Shown piece by piece: positions 27,631-36,443 of a stretch of DNA of 64,000 nt; the stretch's first letter is position 1, and each line of letters starts with the position of its first letter. The DNA comes from Loigolactobacillus bifermentans DSM 20003 (lineage in GTDB: Bacteria > Bacillota > Bacilli > Lactobacillales > Lactobacillaceae). Location of the stretch: NCBI RefSeq assembly GCF_001434575.1, contig NZ_AZDA01000079.1, positions 1-64,000 on the forward strand, given 5' to 3'. A program made the position numbers and the translations under genes. The notes beneath the pieces are model-generated. The model saw nothing but the letters and a program-made list of their open reading frames with translations, was not told the origin of the DNA and ran no database searches.

Positions 27631-28784
27631 TTTTTCTCCTTTTCCTGCGGTTTCAGCTTTTGGCCTTGTTGGACCGGTAAATGCATGATAAAAGCCGTCC
27701 GCTTGGCATTTGAGCGGGCATAAATATCCCCGCCGTGGCGTTGCACAATACTTTGCGCAATGGCCAATCCTAAACCTGTCCCACCTGTTGCCGTATTCCG
27801 CGATTCTTCCACCCGGTAGAATCGATCAAACAACTGATGTAACGCTGCATTGGGAATCGGTGTCCCATTATTGGCCACTTGGATCACCACTTCAGGGCCG
27901 TGTTGCCGCGCCCGTAGCCAAATCGTAGAAGCACCTTTGCCGTATTTCAAGGCATTACTGATCAGGTTATTAAATACCCGACTTAACTTCTCCGCATCAG
28001 CGTCCATCATTAAAGGCACAGGTTCGGTTTTCACTGAAATTTGAATTTGCTTTTTCTCGGCTTCTAGTTCAAAACTAGCAGCAAGCTGATCCAACATTTG
28101 CCCCATATCAATTTGATGAATGGATAACGGTGTGGACGTTTGCCGCATTTTGGTGTACTCAAACAGATCCTCGACCAAAACTTGCATTTGTTTGGCCTTA
28201 TCGTAAGCTGTATGCGTGTACTTTAACACCTGTTCTGGCTTTTGATACTGCTTATTTTCAATTAAACCTAAGTACCCAATAATCGAGGTCAGTGGTGTGC
28301 GCAAATCATGACTCACATTGGTGATCAGCTCGTCCTTAGAGTTTTCGATTCGCCGTTCTTCCGCCATAGACTGAACCGTCGAATCCACCAGCGCATTAAT
28401 GCTGAGAATCACCCGTTGCAAATCGCCGCGTAACGTAAACGGAATGCGATGTTCAAAGTGACCATCCGCAATATAGTGCAATTCTGCGATCACATGGCTT
28501 AACTGCATTTGGTGATACCGGCGAATCAAGCGCCAGTAGATCACCAAGGCATCGAACACCAACATCATCACCGTGAACACCCGCTGCCAACTCATTAAAT
28601 GAAAGTTATTCGGGCCTAATGTGACCGCCTTTTTGATTTGAAAAATCGCGTCGCTTAACGCTTGGTTGGTGTGAATCGCTTGATTGGCCAACACGATAAT
28701 CGATAGATTCAACAGTAATAATAAAATGAAAGTGGTAATGCCTTCCATTAATAGCGCACTTTTTTCACGCCCAGTTAACTTCAA
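27627..28784 (-). CDS. sensor histidine kinase (VanS/PhoR-like)
   Basis: This 385-residue membrane kinase has two N-terminal helices (about 14-35 and 67-85) with a short outer loop, a HAMP-like linker, the phosphorylated His in NVSHDLRTPLTSIIGYL near residue 157 and the ATPase domain (N box NLISNALKYGKG, G box GGTGLGLAIA). The start is TTG with GAGGGGG upstream. It sits between the response regulator and dacA and overlaps dacA by 4 bases. The order resembles VanRS with a D,D-carboxypeptidase, so it may respond to cell-wall stress; the signal is not visible in the sequence. Confidence 0.9.
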   Translation of the reverse strand: MKLTGREKSALLMEGITTFILLLLLNLSIIVLANQAIHTNQALSDAIFQIKKAVTLGPNNFHLMSWQRVFTVMMLVFDALVIYWRLIRRYHQMQLSHVIAELHYIADGHFEHRIPFTLRGDLQRVILSINALVDSTVQSMAEERRIENSKDELITNVSHDLRTPLTSIIGYLGLIENKQYQKPEQVLKYTHTAYDKAKQMQVLVEDLFEYTKMRQTSTPLSIHQIDMGQMLDQLAASFELEAEKKQIQISVKTEPVPLMMDADAEKLSRVFNNLISNALKYGKGASTIWLRARQHGPEVVIQVANNGTPIPNAALHQLFDRFYRVEESRNTATGGTGLGLAIAQSIVQRHGGDIYARSNAKRTAFIMHLPVQQGQKLKPQEKEKK

Positions 28785-28804
28785 CGCGCTGCCCCCTCAA
28801 CTGA

Positions 28805-29494
28805 CTAATGAACCTCAACTTTATAACCGACGCCCCAAACCGTTTGAATCACTTTTTCGCCATTCGTTGCTTCTTCGATTTTGTCCCGCAAATGACTCAC
28901 GTGTACCATGACAGTTTTCGCCGAAACGATACTTTCTTGTTGCCAAACCCGTTCGAAAATCTCATCAGCTGAGTAAACCCGATTAGGATGACTGGCTAAT
29001 AAGTACAAAATGCCGAATTCCAATGCTGTTAGCTGAATTTGTTGGCCGGTTAACGTGGTCACTTCATGAGAGTCTTTTTTGATCACCAGTGGGCCGACCT
29101 CTAACACGTCAGGTGTATCGTTGGTAACTTGATGTTGGCTCCGCCGCAATAACGACTTCACCCGCGCCATGACTTCTAATGGGTTAAATGGCTTGGACAC
29201 ATAGTCATCGGCCCCGCTGATCAAACCCTTGATTTTATCCATATCGGTAGTTTTAGCCGACAACATTAACACTGGGATCTGCGAATCTTTACGCACCTCA
29301 CGAACCACTTCCATCCCATCCATATTCGGCATCATAATGTCCAAGATCATTAACGCTGTATCTGGATTGGTGGCTAATTTGGTCATCGCTTCTTTGCCAT
29401 CATAAGCTTTGATGGGTTCATAGCCTTCATTTTTAATATAAATACTGAGTAATTCAACAATATCTTGATCGTCGTCAACAACTAAAATTTTCAC
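28805..29494 (-). CDS. OmpR-family response regulator
   Basis: This 229-residue DNA-binding regulator has a receiver domain with acidic VVDDDQD, phosphorylated Asp in LMILDIMMPNMDG near residue 52 and Lys in VSKPFNP. A winged-helix output domain follows (ALEFGILYLLASHPNRVYSA to TVWGVGYKVEVH). The start is GTG with GAGGG upstream. It is the first gene of the operon with the kinase and dacA, and is closest to VanR/PhoP-type regulators. Targets beyond its own operon are unknown. Confidence 0.92.
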   Translation of the reverse strand: MKILVVDDDQDIVELLSIYIKNEGYEPIKAYDGKEAMTKLATNPDTALMILDIMMPNMDGMEVVREVRKDSQIPVLMLSAKTTDMDKIKGLISGADDYVSKPFNPLEVMARVKSLLRRSQHQVTNDTPDVLEVGPLVIKKDSHEVTTLTGQQIQLTALEFGILYLLASHPNRVYSADEIFERVWQQESIVSAKTVMVHVSHLRDKIEEATNGEKVIQTVWGVGYKVEVH

Positions 29495-29635
29495 GAAAAT
29501 CCCTCATTTCAATTCGAACTGGCCTGATTTAAATCAGCCGTTTATGATAGGGGAAGCGCCGCACGCCTGCTTTTTTACAATCAGTCACACCCTATGGTCT
29601 TCATTGTAACAAACAAAGCCTAAGAAAAATTAAAA

Positions 29636-30757
29636 TCATACCAAGATATTTGGTTGTTGCGTCAAACGTTGTTGTAATCGTGGCGTTAAGTGCACCCCTA
29701 AACCAACACCGGTGGGCACGGTTAAGCGCCCGCCAATGAGTTGAAAGTCAGTGGTTAACAGATCCCGCTGATAATAGTGCGCACTGGCTGCCAAATCAGA
29801 TGGCAACTGAAAAACTGGTAAGCTGGCCAACGCCAAGGCTGTTGCGCGACCAATGCCACCTTCTAACATACCGCCACACCAAAGCGGCCAATGATGTTGC
29901 TTCGCCCAACGAATCATCGCTAAGGCTGGTCCTAGTCCCCCAACTCGGGCGAGTTTTAAATTCAGGACTTGCCCCGCCCCTAATGCATTGGCCGTTTCCA
30001 AATCAGCTAGCGTGGCCACACTTTCATCTAAACAAATCGGTGTGTGTAGCCGTTGCTGCAACCATTGTTTGCCCACTAGATCCGTAGCTGGTAGCGGTTC
30101 TTCGATCAACGCAAGGTCTAATTGATCCAATTGCTGTAAAAAGGGGAGATCTGCTGTTGTAAATGCTGAATTAGCATCCACCAACAATTGCAGTTTGGGA
30201 AAAGCCTGACGCACGGCCTGAACTCGCGCCAAGTCAGCCGACTGGGTGACCTTCAACTTAATCCGGCGATAGCCTTGCTGGACCGCTGTGGTCACCTGCG
30301 CCACAGTGGCCTGTGGTGTGCCACTGGCGCCTAAACTGATGCCAACTGAGATTTGCGCTTGCGGCTGACAATTTAATTCAACTGCCAAACAAGCCGCCAA
30401 TGACTGGCCTTGGCGCTGGGCCCACAAATCCCAGATGGCCGTTTCCAAAGCCGCCTGCGCCATTTGAAACCCAGTTACCGCAGTCCAAAACGACTGCACC
30501 GCCTGTGGTGTGGTAAACGATTGCCCTTTTAGCGCTGGAATCAACGTTTGGGTCAAAATCGCACGACTGGTGGCTTGGGTCTCTGCCACATAATATGGTG
30601 TGTCAAAACTTTCTAATTCACCAAGCCCTTGATGGCCCATTTCGTCAACCACTTGCACCAAGGTGATCCCGCGAGTTTGCACCGTTTCATGGGCCGAACG
30701 AAACGGTCGTTTCAATTGCAAGGTCACAGGCAACAACCGCACTGCTGTTAGTTCCAT
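29636..30757 (-). CDS. menC: o-succinylbenzoate synthase (MenC)
   Basis: This 373-residue enolase-superfamily enzyme dehydrates SHCHC to o-succinylbenzoate in menaquinone synthesis. The catalytic residues are visible: KxK in RRIKLKVTQ near 165, metal ligands Asp in LLVDANSAF, Glu in LIEEPLP and Asp in CLDESVAT, and the second Lys in LNLKLARVGG near 264. It overlaps menH by 10 bases and is the last gene of menF-menD-menH-menC. Enolase relatives such as N-acylamino acid racemase look alike, but the operon supports MenC. Confidence 0.92.
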   Translation of the reverse strand: MELTAVRLLPVTLQLKRPFRSAHETVQTRGITLVQVVDEMGHQGLGELESFDTPYYVAETQATSRAILTQTLIPALKGQSFTTPQAVQSFWTAVTGFQMAQAALETAIWDLWAQRQGQSLAACLAVELNCQPQAQISVGISLGASGTPQATVAQVTTAVQQGYRRIKLKVTQSADLARVQAVRQAFPKLQLLVDANSAFTTADLPFLQQLDQLDLALIEEPLPATDLVGKQWLQQRLHTPICLDESVATLADLETANALGAGQVLNLKLARVGGLGPALAMIRWAKQHHWPLWCGGMLEGGIGRATALALASLPVFQLPSDLAASAHYYQRDLLTTDFQLIGGRLTVPTGVGLGVHLTPRLQQRLTQQPNILV

Positions 30758-31506
30758 CCGGTTTGTGCCTCTAAAATGGCTTGATAAGCCGCTGGTTGTT
30801 CCAAGTGCACATTATGTCCGGCAGCTGGCACCACAAAGCGCTTTGCCTGAGGCAATAAAGCTGCCATTTGTTGACTGATCTGCTGGAACTTCGGGTCTAA
30901 TGCCCCAACGATCAGCGTTGTCGGCACGGTTAAATAAGGCAACGCTGGCCATAAGTTCGGCTGCTGGCCAGTGCCAAAATAACGCAAACTATTCACCAGG
31001 CCCACTGGCTTATGTTGCTGGCGTTGCTGTTGAATCCGGTGTTGTTGGGTAAGGGGCAGCCGTTGTTGACTGGCAAATAAAGGCAGCCGAGCCCACGCTT
31101 GCGCAAAGGCTGGTAACCCATTTGCTAACAGCTGCTGGGCTAAGGCCTGATCATGGGCTTGCCGCTGAGCTTGCGCTGCCACACTGGCCAAGCCTGGGGA
31201 ACTACTTTCCAATACCAAATGCTGCACGAATTCTGGATAGCGCAAAGCCAATCCCAACGCTAAGCGCCCGCCCATAGAATAACCCACTAAGGTCACCGGT
31301 GCAGGCTGTTCCCGCAACCACCGGGCCCAAGTCTCCGTTTGTGTCCACATGTTATAGGCCGCCGGGTCCGTTGCCGGATGGTCCCCGTGTCCGACTAACG
31401 TGACACAAGTCGTTTGGCCAGGTAAGGTCATAGCCAGGTGGGCAAATTCCCGCTGACTGCCCATAAAACCGTGAAAAAAGACCCAATGTTGTGGTGCTTT
31501 AACCAT
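30748..31506 (-). CDS. menH: SHCHC synthase (MenH), alpha/beta hydrolase
   Basis: This enzyme of about 252 residues eliminates pyruvate from SEPHCHC in menaquinone synthesis. The alpha/beta-hydrolase triad is visible: Ser in VGYSMGGRLAL near 88, Asp in VGALDPKF, and His in AAGHNVHLE near 232. Start ATG 31506 overlaps the menD stop (TAATG); a GTG 9 bases upstream is less likely. It lies between menD and menC, which supports the assignment over other hydrolases. Confidence 0.9.
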   Translation of the reverse strand: MVKAPQHWVFFHGFMGSQREFAHLAMTLPGQTTCVTLVGHGDHPATDPAAYNMWTQTETWARWLREQPAPVTLVGYSMGGRLALGLALRYPEFVQHLVLESSSPGLASVAAQAQRQAHDQALAQQLLANGLPAFAQAWARLPLFASQQRLPLTQQHRIQQQRQQHKPVGLVNSLRYFGTGQQPNLWPALPYLTVPTTLIVGALDPKFQQISQQMAALLPQAKRFVVPAAGHNVHLEQPAAYQAILEAQTGWN

Positions 31507-33206
31507 TAAAACCACCCACTTTCTTGTAATGCACGCTGAATCTGAGCAACTGCGGCTGCATGCTGTGCCACATTTGCCTCACGCTGGGTTGGCACTTCAA
31601 TCAACTGTAAGCCTTGAACAGGCTGCGCCAAAGCCGCCACTAAAGCAGCCGATGTGGTGGCCTGTTGATAGCGACCATGATAAAGTGCGGCCACTTGGGC
31701 CCAGTCTAACGTTTGCGGCGTTCCGAAAACCGTTTCAAAATAAGCGGGTTCATCATGTTGCGGTAAAAATGAGAAAATACCGCCGCCTTGATTGTTAAGT
31801 AAGATCACCGTTAATTGCAACGAATAGCGTTGGGTCAGCATGAGTCCGTTTAAGTCGTGGAATAATGCCAAATCACCGGTCACCAAATAATGCGGTCGCG
31901 AATTGGTACTCATCCCCAGCGCCGTAGAAACGATCCCGTCAATGCCGTTGGCCCCACGATTGCAAAACAGACGTTGGGTTGCTGTTGCAGGCTGATAAAA
32001 GTCGTCCATATCCCGAATCGGCATAGAATTGCTGATAAAAATATCCGCATTCGCCGGCAACGTGCGCGCTAACACTTGTGGCACCCCAACTTCCGTTAAA
32101 GTTGCGCGAGTTGTTGGTGCCGGTAGCGCCGCAGCTAAAATCGCGCTAATCGCTTGCCAGTGCGCCCACCAAGTTGCTGGCGCCGGTGTCAATGCTGCCA
32201 ATTGTGGAACCAAAGCCGGCAACGTGCTTTGCAGCAAGACGGTAGTACTTAACGTGTGGTCGGGCCAATCGGCATGCATCACCACCTGATAAATAGGACA
32301 TGTTTGTGCTTGCAGCCAATCTGAAATCGCCGCTGACACCAGCGTTCCGCCTAACCGTAAAATCACTTCCGGTTGGAGCGCCGTTGGCAGTGTACCTTGG
32401 GCCGCCTTGAGCATCAAATCAGCTTGACCAATTGTTGCCGCTGCCCCACGTAATTGGCTTAAAGGATCCGTCCAAATCGGCCACCCTAACCGCTGAGCCG
32501 CGGCCGCAAAATCCGTTAAGGCTGATGTTGTGTCATGGGGGCCGACAATCACTAAAACCCGTTTGCCTTGTAGGCCCGTTAGCGCCTGAGCTGCCAAGGT
32601 TTGTGTCGTCGTCACTTGCTGTAATGAGGCAACTGGTTGAAACGGCAAAGCCAAGTCTGGCATCAAGGGTTTACGCAAGGGCAAATTCAGTTGGATCGGC
32701 CCTTGCGGCGGTGTTAGCGCCGTTTGAACACTCCGTTGTACCACCATATTGGTGTAGTCACCTTCTGCGGCAAGTTCACTGGGCAACGGTAATTGCCAAA
32801 ATGCTTTCACTTGTTGCCCATAAAAATGATCTTGATCTAACGCTTGTGGGGCGCCAATCTTGGTTAATTCCGGTGGTCGATCGGTGGTCAGCACAAGTAA
32901 TGGCACTTCACTGATCTTCGCTTCACAAATCGCTGGATAAAAGTTCGCAGCAGCCGTCCCTGATGTACAGACTAACAACACTGGTTGCTGACGGGTCTTC
33001 GCCAAACCTAAGGCAAAAAAGCCAGCTGACCGTTCATCTACGTCTACATACAATTCTAATTGTTTGGCCTGTGCCAACTGGGCCACACGCAACGCCACTG
33101 GTGTTGACCGTGAGCCAGGTGCCAGCACCACCACCCGACCTTGTTGCGCCATAAACGCGCCTAAAATCTGATCCACGCGCGCCGTTACATTGGTTTGTGC
33201 ATTCAT
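31506..33206 (-). CDS. menD: SEPHCHC synthase (MenD)
   Basis: This 566-residue ThDP enzyme joins isochorismate and 2-oxoglutarate. It has the MenD-type N-terminus (RVDQILGAFMAQQGRVVVL), a conserved SPGSRSTP-like substrate motif APGSRSTPVAL near 31-41, CTSGTAAANFYPA, and the C-terminal ThDP site with GDLALFHDLNGL and LNNQGGGIFSF. The ATG at 33206 overlaps the menF stop (ATGA) and has AAAGGGG 7 bases upstream; a longer frame runs into menF. Confidence 0.95.
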   Translation of the reverse strand: MNAQTNVTARVDQILGAFMAQQGRVVVLAPGSRSTPVALRVAQLAQAKQLELYVDVDERSAGFFALGLAKTRQQPVLLVCTSGTAAANFYPAICEAKISEVPLLVLTTDRPPELTKIGAPQALDQDHFYGQQVKAFWQLPLPSELAAEGDYTNMVVQRSVQTALTPPQGPIQLNLPLRKPLMPDLALPFQPVASLQQVTTTQTLAAQALTGLQGKRVLVIVGPHDTTSALTDFAAAAQRLGWPIWTDPLSQLRGAAATIGQADLMLKAAQGTLPTALQPEVILRLGGTLVSAAISDWLQAQTCPIYQVVMHADWPDHTLSTTVLLQSTLPALVPQLAALTPAPATWWAHWQAISAILAAALPAPTTRATLTEVGVPQVLARTLPANADIFISNSMPIRDMDDFYQPATATQRLFCNRGANGIDGIVSTALGMSTNSRPHYLVTGDLALFHDLNGLMLTQRYSLQLTVILLNNQGGGIFSFLPQHDEPAYFETVFGTPQTLDWAQVAALYHGRYQQATTSAALVAALAQPVQGLQLIEVPTQREANVAQHAAAVAQIQRALQESGWF

Positions 33207-34456
33207 TTTGCGTCCCCTTTCAAGGCTTGTAACATCGGTTGAAATTTCAACGCTGTTTCCTGAAATTCTTGTGGTGCTTGCGAGCCCACAACGATCCCGG
33301 CGCCTGCAAATAACCAAGCCTGCTGACCTTGCAGTAAACCAGACCGAATGCCCACTGCAAACTCACCATCGCCGGCTAAATTAAAATGACCGATTGGTGC
33401 CCCAAATAAGCCGCGCTGCTGTGGCTCCACTTGCCGAATCTGCTGCAAGGCTGCCACCTTTGGCAATCCGCCTAACGCAGGGGTTGGGTGCAAGCTGGCC
33501 AATAACGCACCTAATGTCACCACGCCATTGCCTGTGATCGGCGTCCATAAATGCTGAACTTGCGGATTTTTCAATAATTGCGGTTGTTGGTCATAATGAA
33601 CGGTTAACCCTAACTGACGTAAAGCCTGCGTAATCGCTTGTACCACATAGGCCTGTTCCTGTCGATTTTTAGCATCATTTAGCAATTGCGCCCCCAGCGT
33701 TTGATCTTGCTCAGGCGTCACCCCACGCCGAATCGTGCCGGCAATGGCTGCAGTGGTGACTTGATCGCCTTGACGGGCCACTAAACGCTCTGGTGTGGCG
33801 CTGATAAACGTTCGGTCTTGATAGCGTAATAAAAAGTGGTACGTTTGCGGCTGTTGCTGCCGTAATGTTTGCCACACTTGTACCGGTTGCCAAGCCTGAC
33901 CCGCGGTAACGGCTAACACCCGTGCTAAAACGACTTTTTGCTGCTGGTGTTGTTGCAACCGGGCAACCGTTGCAGTGACGCCTTGTTGCCAGTGTTGTGC
34001 TGCCAACGCATGGGTTTGCACCGCTTGTAACCGTTGTGCAGGTAAGGCCACTTGTTGGGCCAACTGCTGTTCAAACCAAGCTTGCTGATCAGCAGGGCCT
34101 TGATAAATCGCCTGCGTTGCCGTTAAATGGACTAAAAACTGTGGCACGAAAAAGTAACCGGTGGTCAGCGGTCCCCAAACGCTGGCCCGCTGATCCGTGG
34201 TTTGAAAACCGCCAGCACCGACTACTTCGATTTCTGGTTGTTGAAATTGTTGCTTTAATTGTTGTTGCCATTGGGTCAATGTGGTGAGATCACCTTGTTG
34301 CGGCTTAAAATCTGCAATTTGCCCATAAGCCACATAACAGTCACCATTGGGCATTTCACCCATATAAAACGGGTCATACTGAGCGCCTAAGGCACATAAC
34401 TGTGCTAGCGTTGGCCGCTGTGTCAGCGCTTGAACCCGATAATTTAAGTTTTTCAT
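33203..34456 (-). CDS. menF: isochorismate synthase (MenF)
   Basis: This enzyme of about 417 residues isomerises chorismate to isochorismate. The chorismate-utilising domain occupies about 160-410, with FISATPERLV, TAAIAGTIRRG, the HLWTPITG strand, HPTPALGGLPK and the Glu/metal segment ERGLFGAPIG-like (QRGLFGAPIGHF). The start is taken at ATG 34456 after TGAGG. It is the first gene of the menFDHC operon. menB, menE, menA and the methylase are not in this window. Confidence 0.93.
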   Translation of the reverse strand: MKNLNYRVQALTQRPTLAQLCALGAQYDPFYMGEMPNGDCYVAYGQIADFKPQQGDLTTLTQWQQQLKQQFQQPEIEVVGAGGFQTTDQRASVWGPLTTGYFFVPQFLVHLTATQAIYQGPADQQAWFEQQLAQQVALPAQRLQAVQTHALAAQHWQQGVTATVARLQQHQQQKVVLARVLAVTAGQAWQPVQVWQTLRQQQPQTYHFLLRYQDRTFISATPERLVARQGDQVTTAAIAGTIRRGVTPEQDQTLGAQLLNDAKNRQEQAYVVQAITQALRQLGLTVHYDQQPQLLKNPQVQHLWTPITGNGVVTLGALLASLHPTPALGGLPKVAALQQIRQVEPQQRGLFGAPIGHFNLAGDGEFAVGIRSGLLQGQQAWLFAGAGIVVGSQAPQEFQETALKFQPMLQALKGDAK

Positions 34457-34629
34457 AAAAAATTGCCTCAATTTCCTAGCTTCGCTTTAAAAATACCAAG
34501 TTCCCGTGAGAATTTGCTTAAAAACCCGTAAAAATCCGATTTGGCGCAAAGTTACCTTTTGGTATATACTCTTTTGAAGACAACCAATTGAATCGGTTGT
34601 TGAATTGATCCAGCAAAGGAGCTAACAAC

Positions 34630-35250
34630 GTGCAAGTCAACTATGAACAGTCCAGTACCCAAATCATTAAAAAGCTACGCCAGCCTTATTTATGGCCTAA
34701 TTTAGTGATTTTTCTGGCGTTAACCCTTATAGTCGGCCTATTAAGCCTTTTTATTGCGGATCTATTGCCGCACACGCTGGCCTTTTCCATTCGGATCATG
34801 GCTGTCGCAGTTGTTGACTTTTTATTGTTAGCCTTAACCTTTGTCCAATACATGCAATACCTCAGCTACTTAAAAGAACATCCCAAACGGGTGCGGATGA
34901 TCAACTATATTCATAATTTAGCGCAACAGGGGCTTCCTGAAAAGCCTTTGAAACAATTAATCAAATTAGTGGCTATCACTGAAGACCTGCGCAAGCCGCA
35001 ATGGGAACCCCTTCAAACTGTTTTACGCCGGGCCGACAATGATCCGGAACAACGTGAGATCCTGTTGGAAAATCTGGAACAGTCTGAAAAAAAACTGAAC
35101 GAATTTTGGGAACGCCGCCGCTTTGTAAGCCCGGTCACCTTTAAAGAATTTTTACAACAATTACAAGTGAATCACCATGAATTAGTGCCTGCTAAACGTG
35201 AATTTCGGTTAGAACACAGCGCATTGCCAACCCGTCGTCACCCACGCTAA
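34630..35250 (+). CDS. membrane protein with two N-terminal helices, unknown
   Basis: This 206-residue protein has two helices (NLVIFLALTLIVGLLSLFIA and MAVAVVDFLLLALTFVQYM) followed by a 120-residue charged cytosolic tail rich in Lys, Glu and Arg that is likely helical (SEKKLNEFWERRRF). The start is GTG with AAAGGAG 8 bases upstream. I recognise no family. It precedes two further membrane protein genes on the same strand. Confidence 0.6.
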   Translation: MQVNYEQSSTQIIKKLRQPYLWPNLVIFLALTLIVGLLSLFIADLLPHTLAFSIRIMAVAVVDFLLLALTFVQYMQYLSYLKEHPKRVRMINYIHNLAQQGLPEKPLKQLIKLVAITEDLRKPQWEPLQTVLRRADNDPEQREILLENLEQSEKKLNEFWERRRFVSPVTFKEFLQQLQVNHHELVPAKREFRLEHSALPTRRHPR

Positions 35251-35340
35251 CCAAGCGTTTTAACACCTTTCCAGCCCCTATCAAGGTATACTAACCTTAA
35301 AGATCGTCTGTCGGTAAGGTTTTTTGAGGGGGCTGATGCC

Positions 35341-35517
35341 ATGCAGCTGATCGTCGTGGCATTATTTCTGACAACACTCGGGGTACTCGACTTATTGCGT
35401 TTAACACACTGTCAACATTTTGCGCGCTGGCACCGGCGCTTGATTGGCGTAGTGGCTGTGCTTTTAATTTTATGTGGCTTAGCGATTCATTTTCATCACT
35501 GTTGTTTGATCAACTAA
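35341..35517 (+). CDS. 58-aa two-helix membrane protein
   Basis: This is a short frame starting MQLIVVALFLTTLGVLDLLR, with a basic middle (HFARWHRRLIG) and a second hydrophobic helix (VVAVLLILCGLAI) ending HFHHCCLIN. GAGGGGG lies about 9 bases before the ATG and the next gene follows closely. The hydrophobic pattern and ribosome site make it a likely real small membrane protein, though too short to match a family. Confidence 0.5.
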   Translation: MQLIVVALFLTTLGVLDLLRLTHCQHFARWHRRLIGVVAVLLILCGLAIHFHHCCLIN

Positions 35518-35577
35518 ATAAAACGCAGGCGTTGACATTTTTTGCCAACGCTTTTTTAAGCATAAAGAAGGTATTCA

Positions 35578-36339
35578 ATGCAAACAGCATTTCAAACTGC
35601 CAATCACATTTGGCTGGCCTGGTTAGGCTACGGTCTGGGCTTGCCCTTACTGGGCGGTCTGCTCTTAGCCGGCCTCAGTCATCAATGTAAAAAATTGATT
35701 GTCACCTTATTCGGCTGGCAGGCGCAAATTTACGGTGGCGGCCTTGGCGTCATGCTCCACGAGCTCAGTCACTTGCTAGTGGCCCTCCTTTTTGGCCATC
35801 AGATTGTTGATTTTCAACTCCTGGTTCCGCCTTGGAAGCTTAACCCCCAAGCTGAAGGACAGGCGCTAGGTTACGTGGTCCACCAAGGTAAAAATAATTG
35901 GTGGTCTAAAGCTGGTAACGTCTTTATTGGGCTAGCCCCTTTATTCGGTGGCACGCTGGTGCTGTGGCTGATCACGCATTTTGGGTGGCCTGAATTGGCC
36001 CAATTTGAGCAACACTTGCTCACAGGTGCGACTGCACCCAGTACCCTGTTACCAACCCATTGGGGGCGCTGGGGAATTTGGCTACTGCTGACGTTGCAAA
36101 TTGCCATTGGTGGCTTCGACTTAAGCCCTGCTGACTACCAAAACGCCAGTGCTGGCGTGGTCACCTTGCTGATCGGGTTGTACGGCTTCAGCTGGCTTGG
36201 CGCCTTACTGGGTTTTGGAGGCACCTTACAACAAGTCGCGCAACAGTGGGGTATTTTAGCCTTAGGCTGGCTGGGTAGTGCCCTGTTAGTACTACTTGTC
36301 GTCACTGGGCTCCTTACCTTGCTCAACGGCCACCGTTAA
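35578..36339 (+). CDS. membrane protein with HExxH-type motif (M50-like)
   Basis: This 253-residue protein has about six helices. Near residue 62 the membrane segment contains HELSH, the zinc motif of intramembrane and related M50 proteases (GLGVMLHELSHLLVALLFG). A second conserved stretch, FIGLAPLFGGTL near 118, fits the helix before the third ligand, and an Asp lies in GFDLSPADY near 180. It could be a site-2-like protease or an inactive relative. AAGAAGG precedes the ATG. The substrate is unknown. Confidence 0.65.
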   Translation: MQTAFQTANHIWLAWLGYGLGLPLLGGLLLAGLSHQCKKLIVTLFGWQAQIYGGGLGVMLHELSHLLVALLFGHQIVDFQLLVPPWKLNPQAEGQALGYVVHQGKNNWWSKAGNVFIGLAPLFGGTLVLWLITHFGWPELAQFEQHLLTGATAPSTLLPTHWGRWGIWLLLTLQIAIGGFDLSPADYQNASAGVVTLLIGLYGFSWLGALLGFGGTLQQVAQQWGILALGWLGSALLVLLVVTGLLTLLNGHR

Positions 36340-36356
36340 CGTCAAGTAGAAGCACC

Positions 36357-36387
36357 GGGACAATCGCAAGTGGATTGTCCCTTTTTT
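36357..36387 (+). terminator. terminator of the M50-like gene
   Basis: A perfect stem GGGACAATC / GATTGTCCC followed by T6. Confidence 0.9.
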
Positions 36388-36443
36388 GCGCGCAGCTAAG
36401 TGATTAAGATAGGACTTGTCATTAAGGAAAGGAAGTCCTGGTC

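Noticed and set aside
29636-34456. Complete menaquinone pathway
   Set aside because: Only menF, menD, menH and menC are here; menE, menB, menA and the methylase are not in this window.
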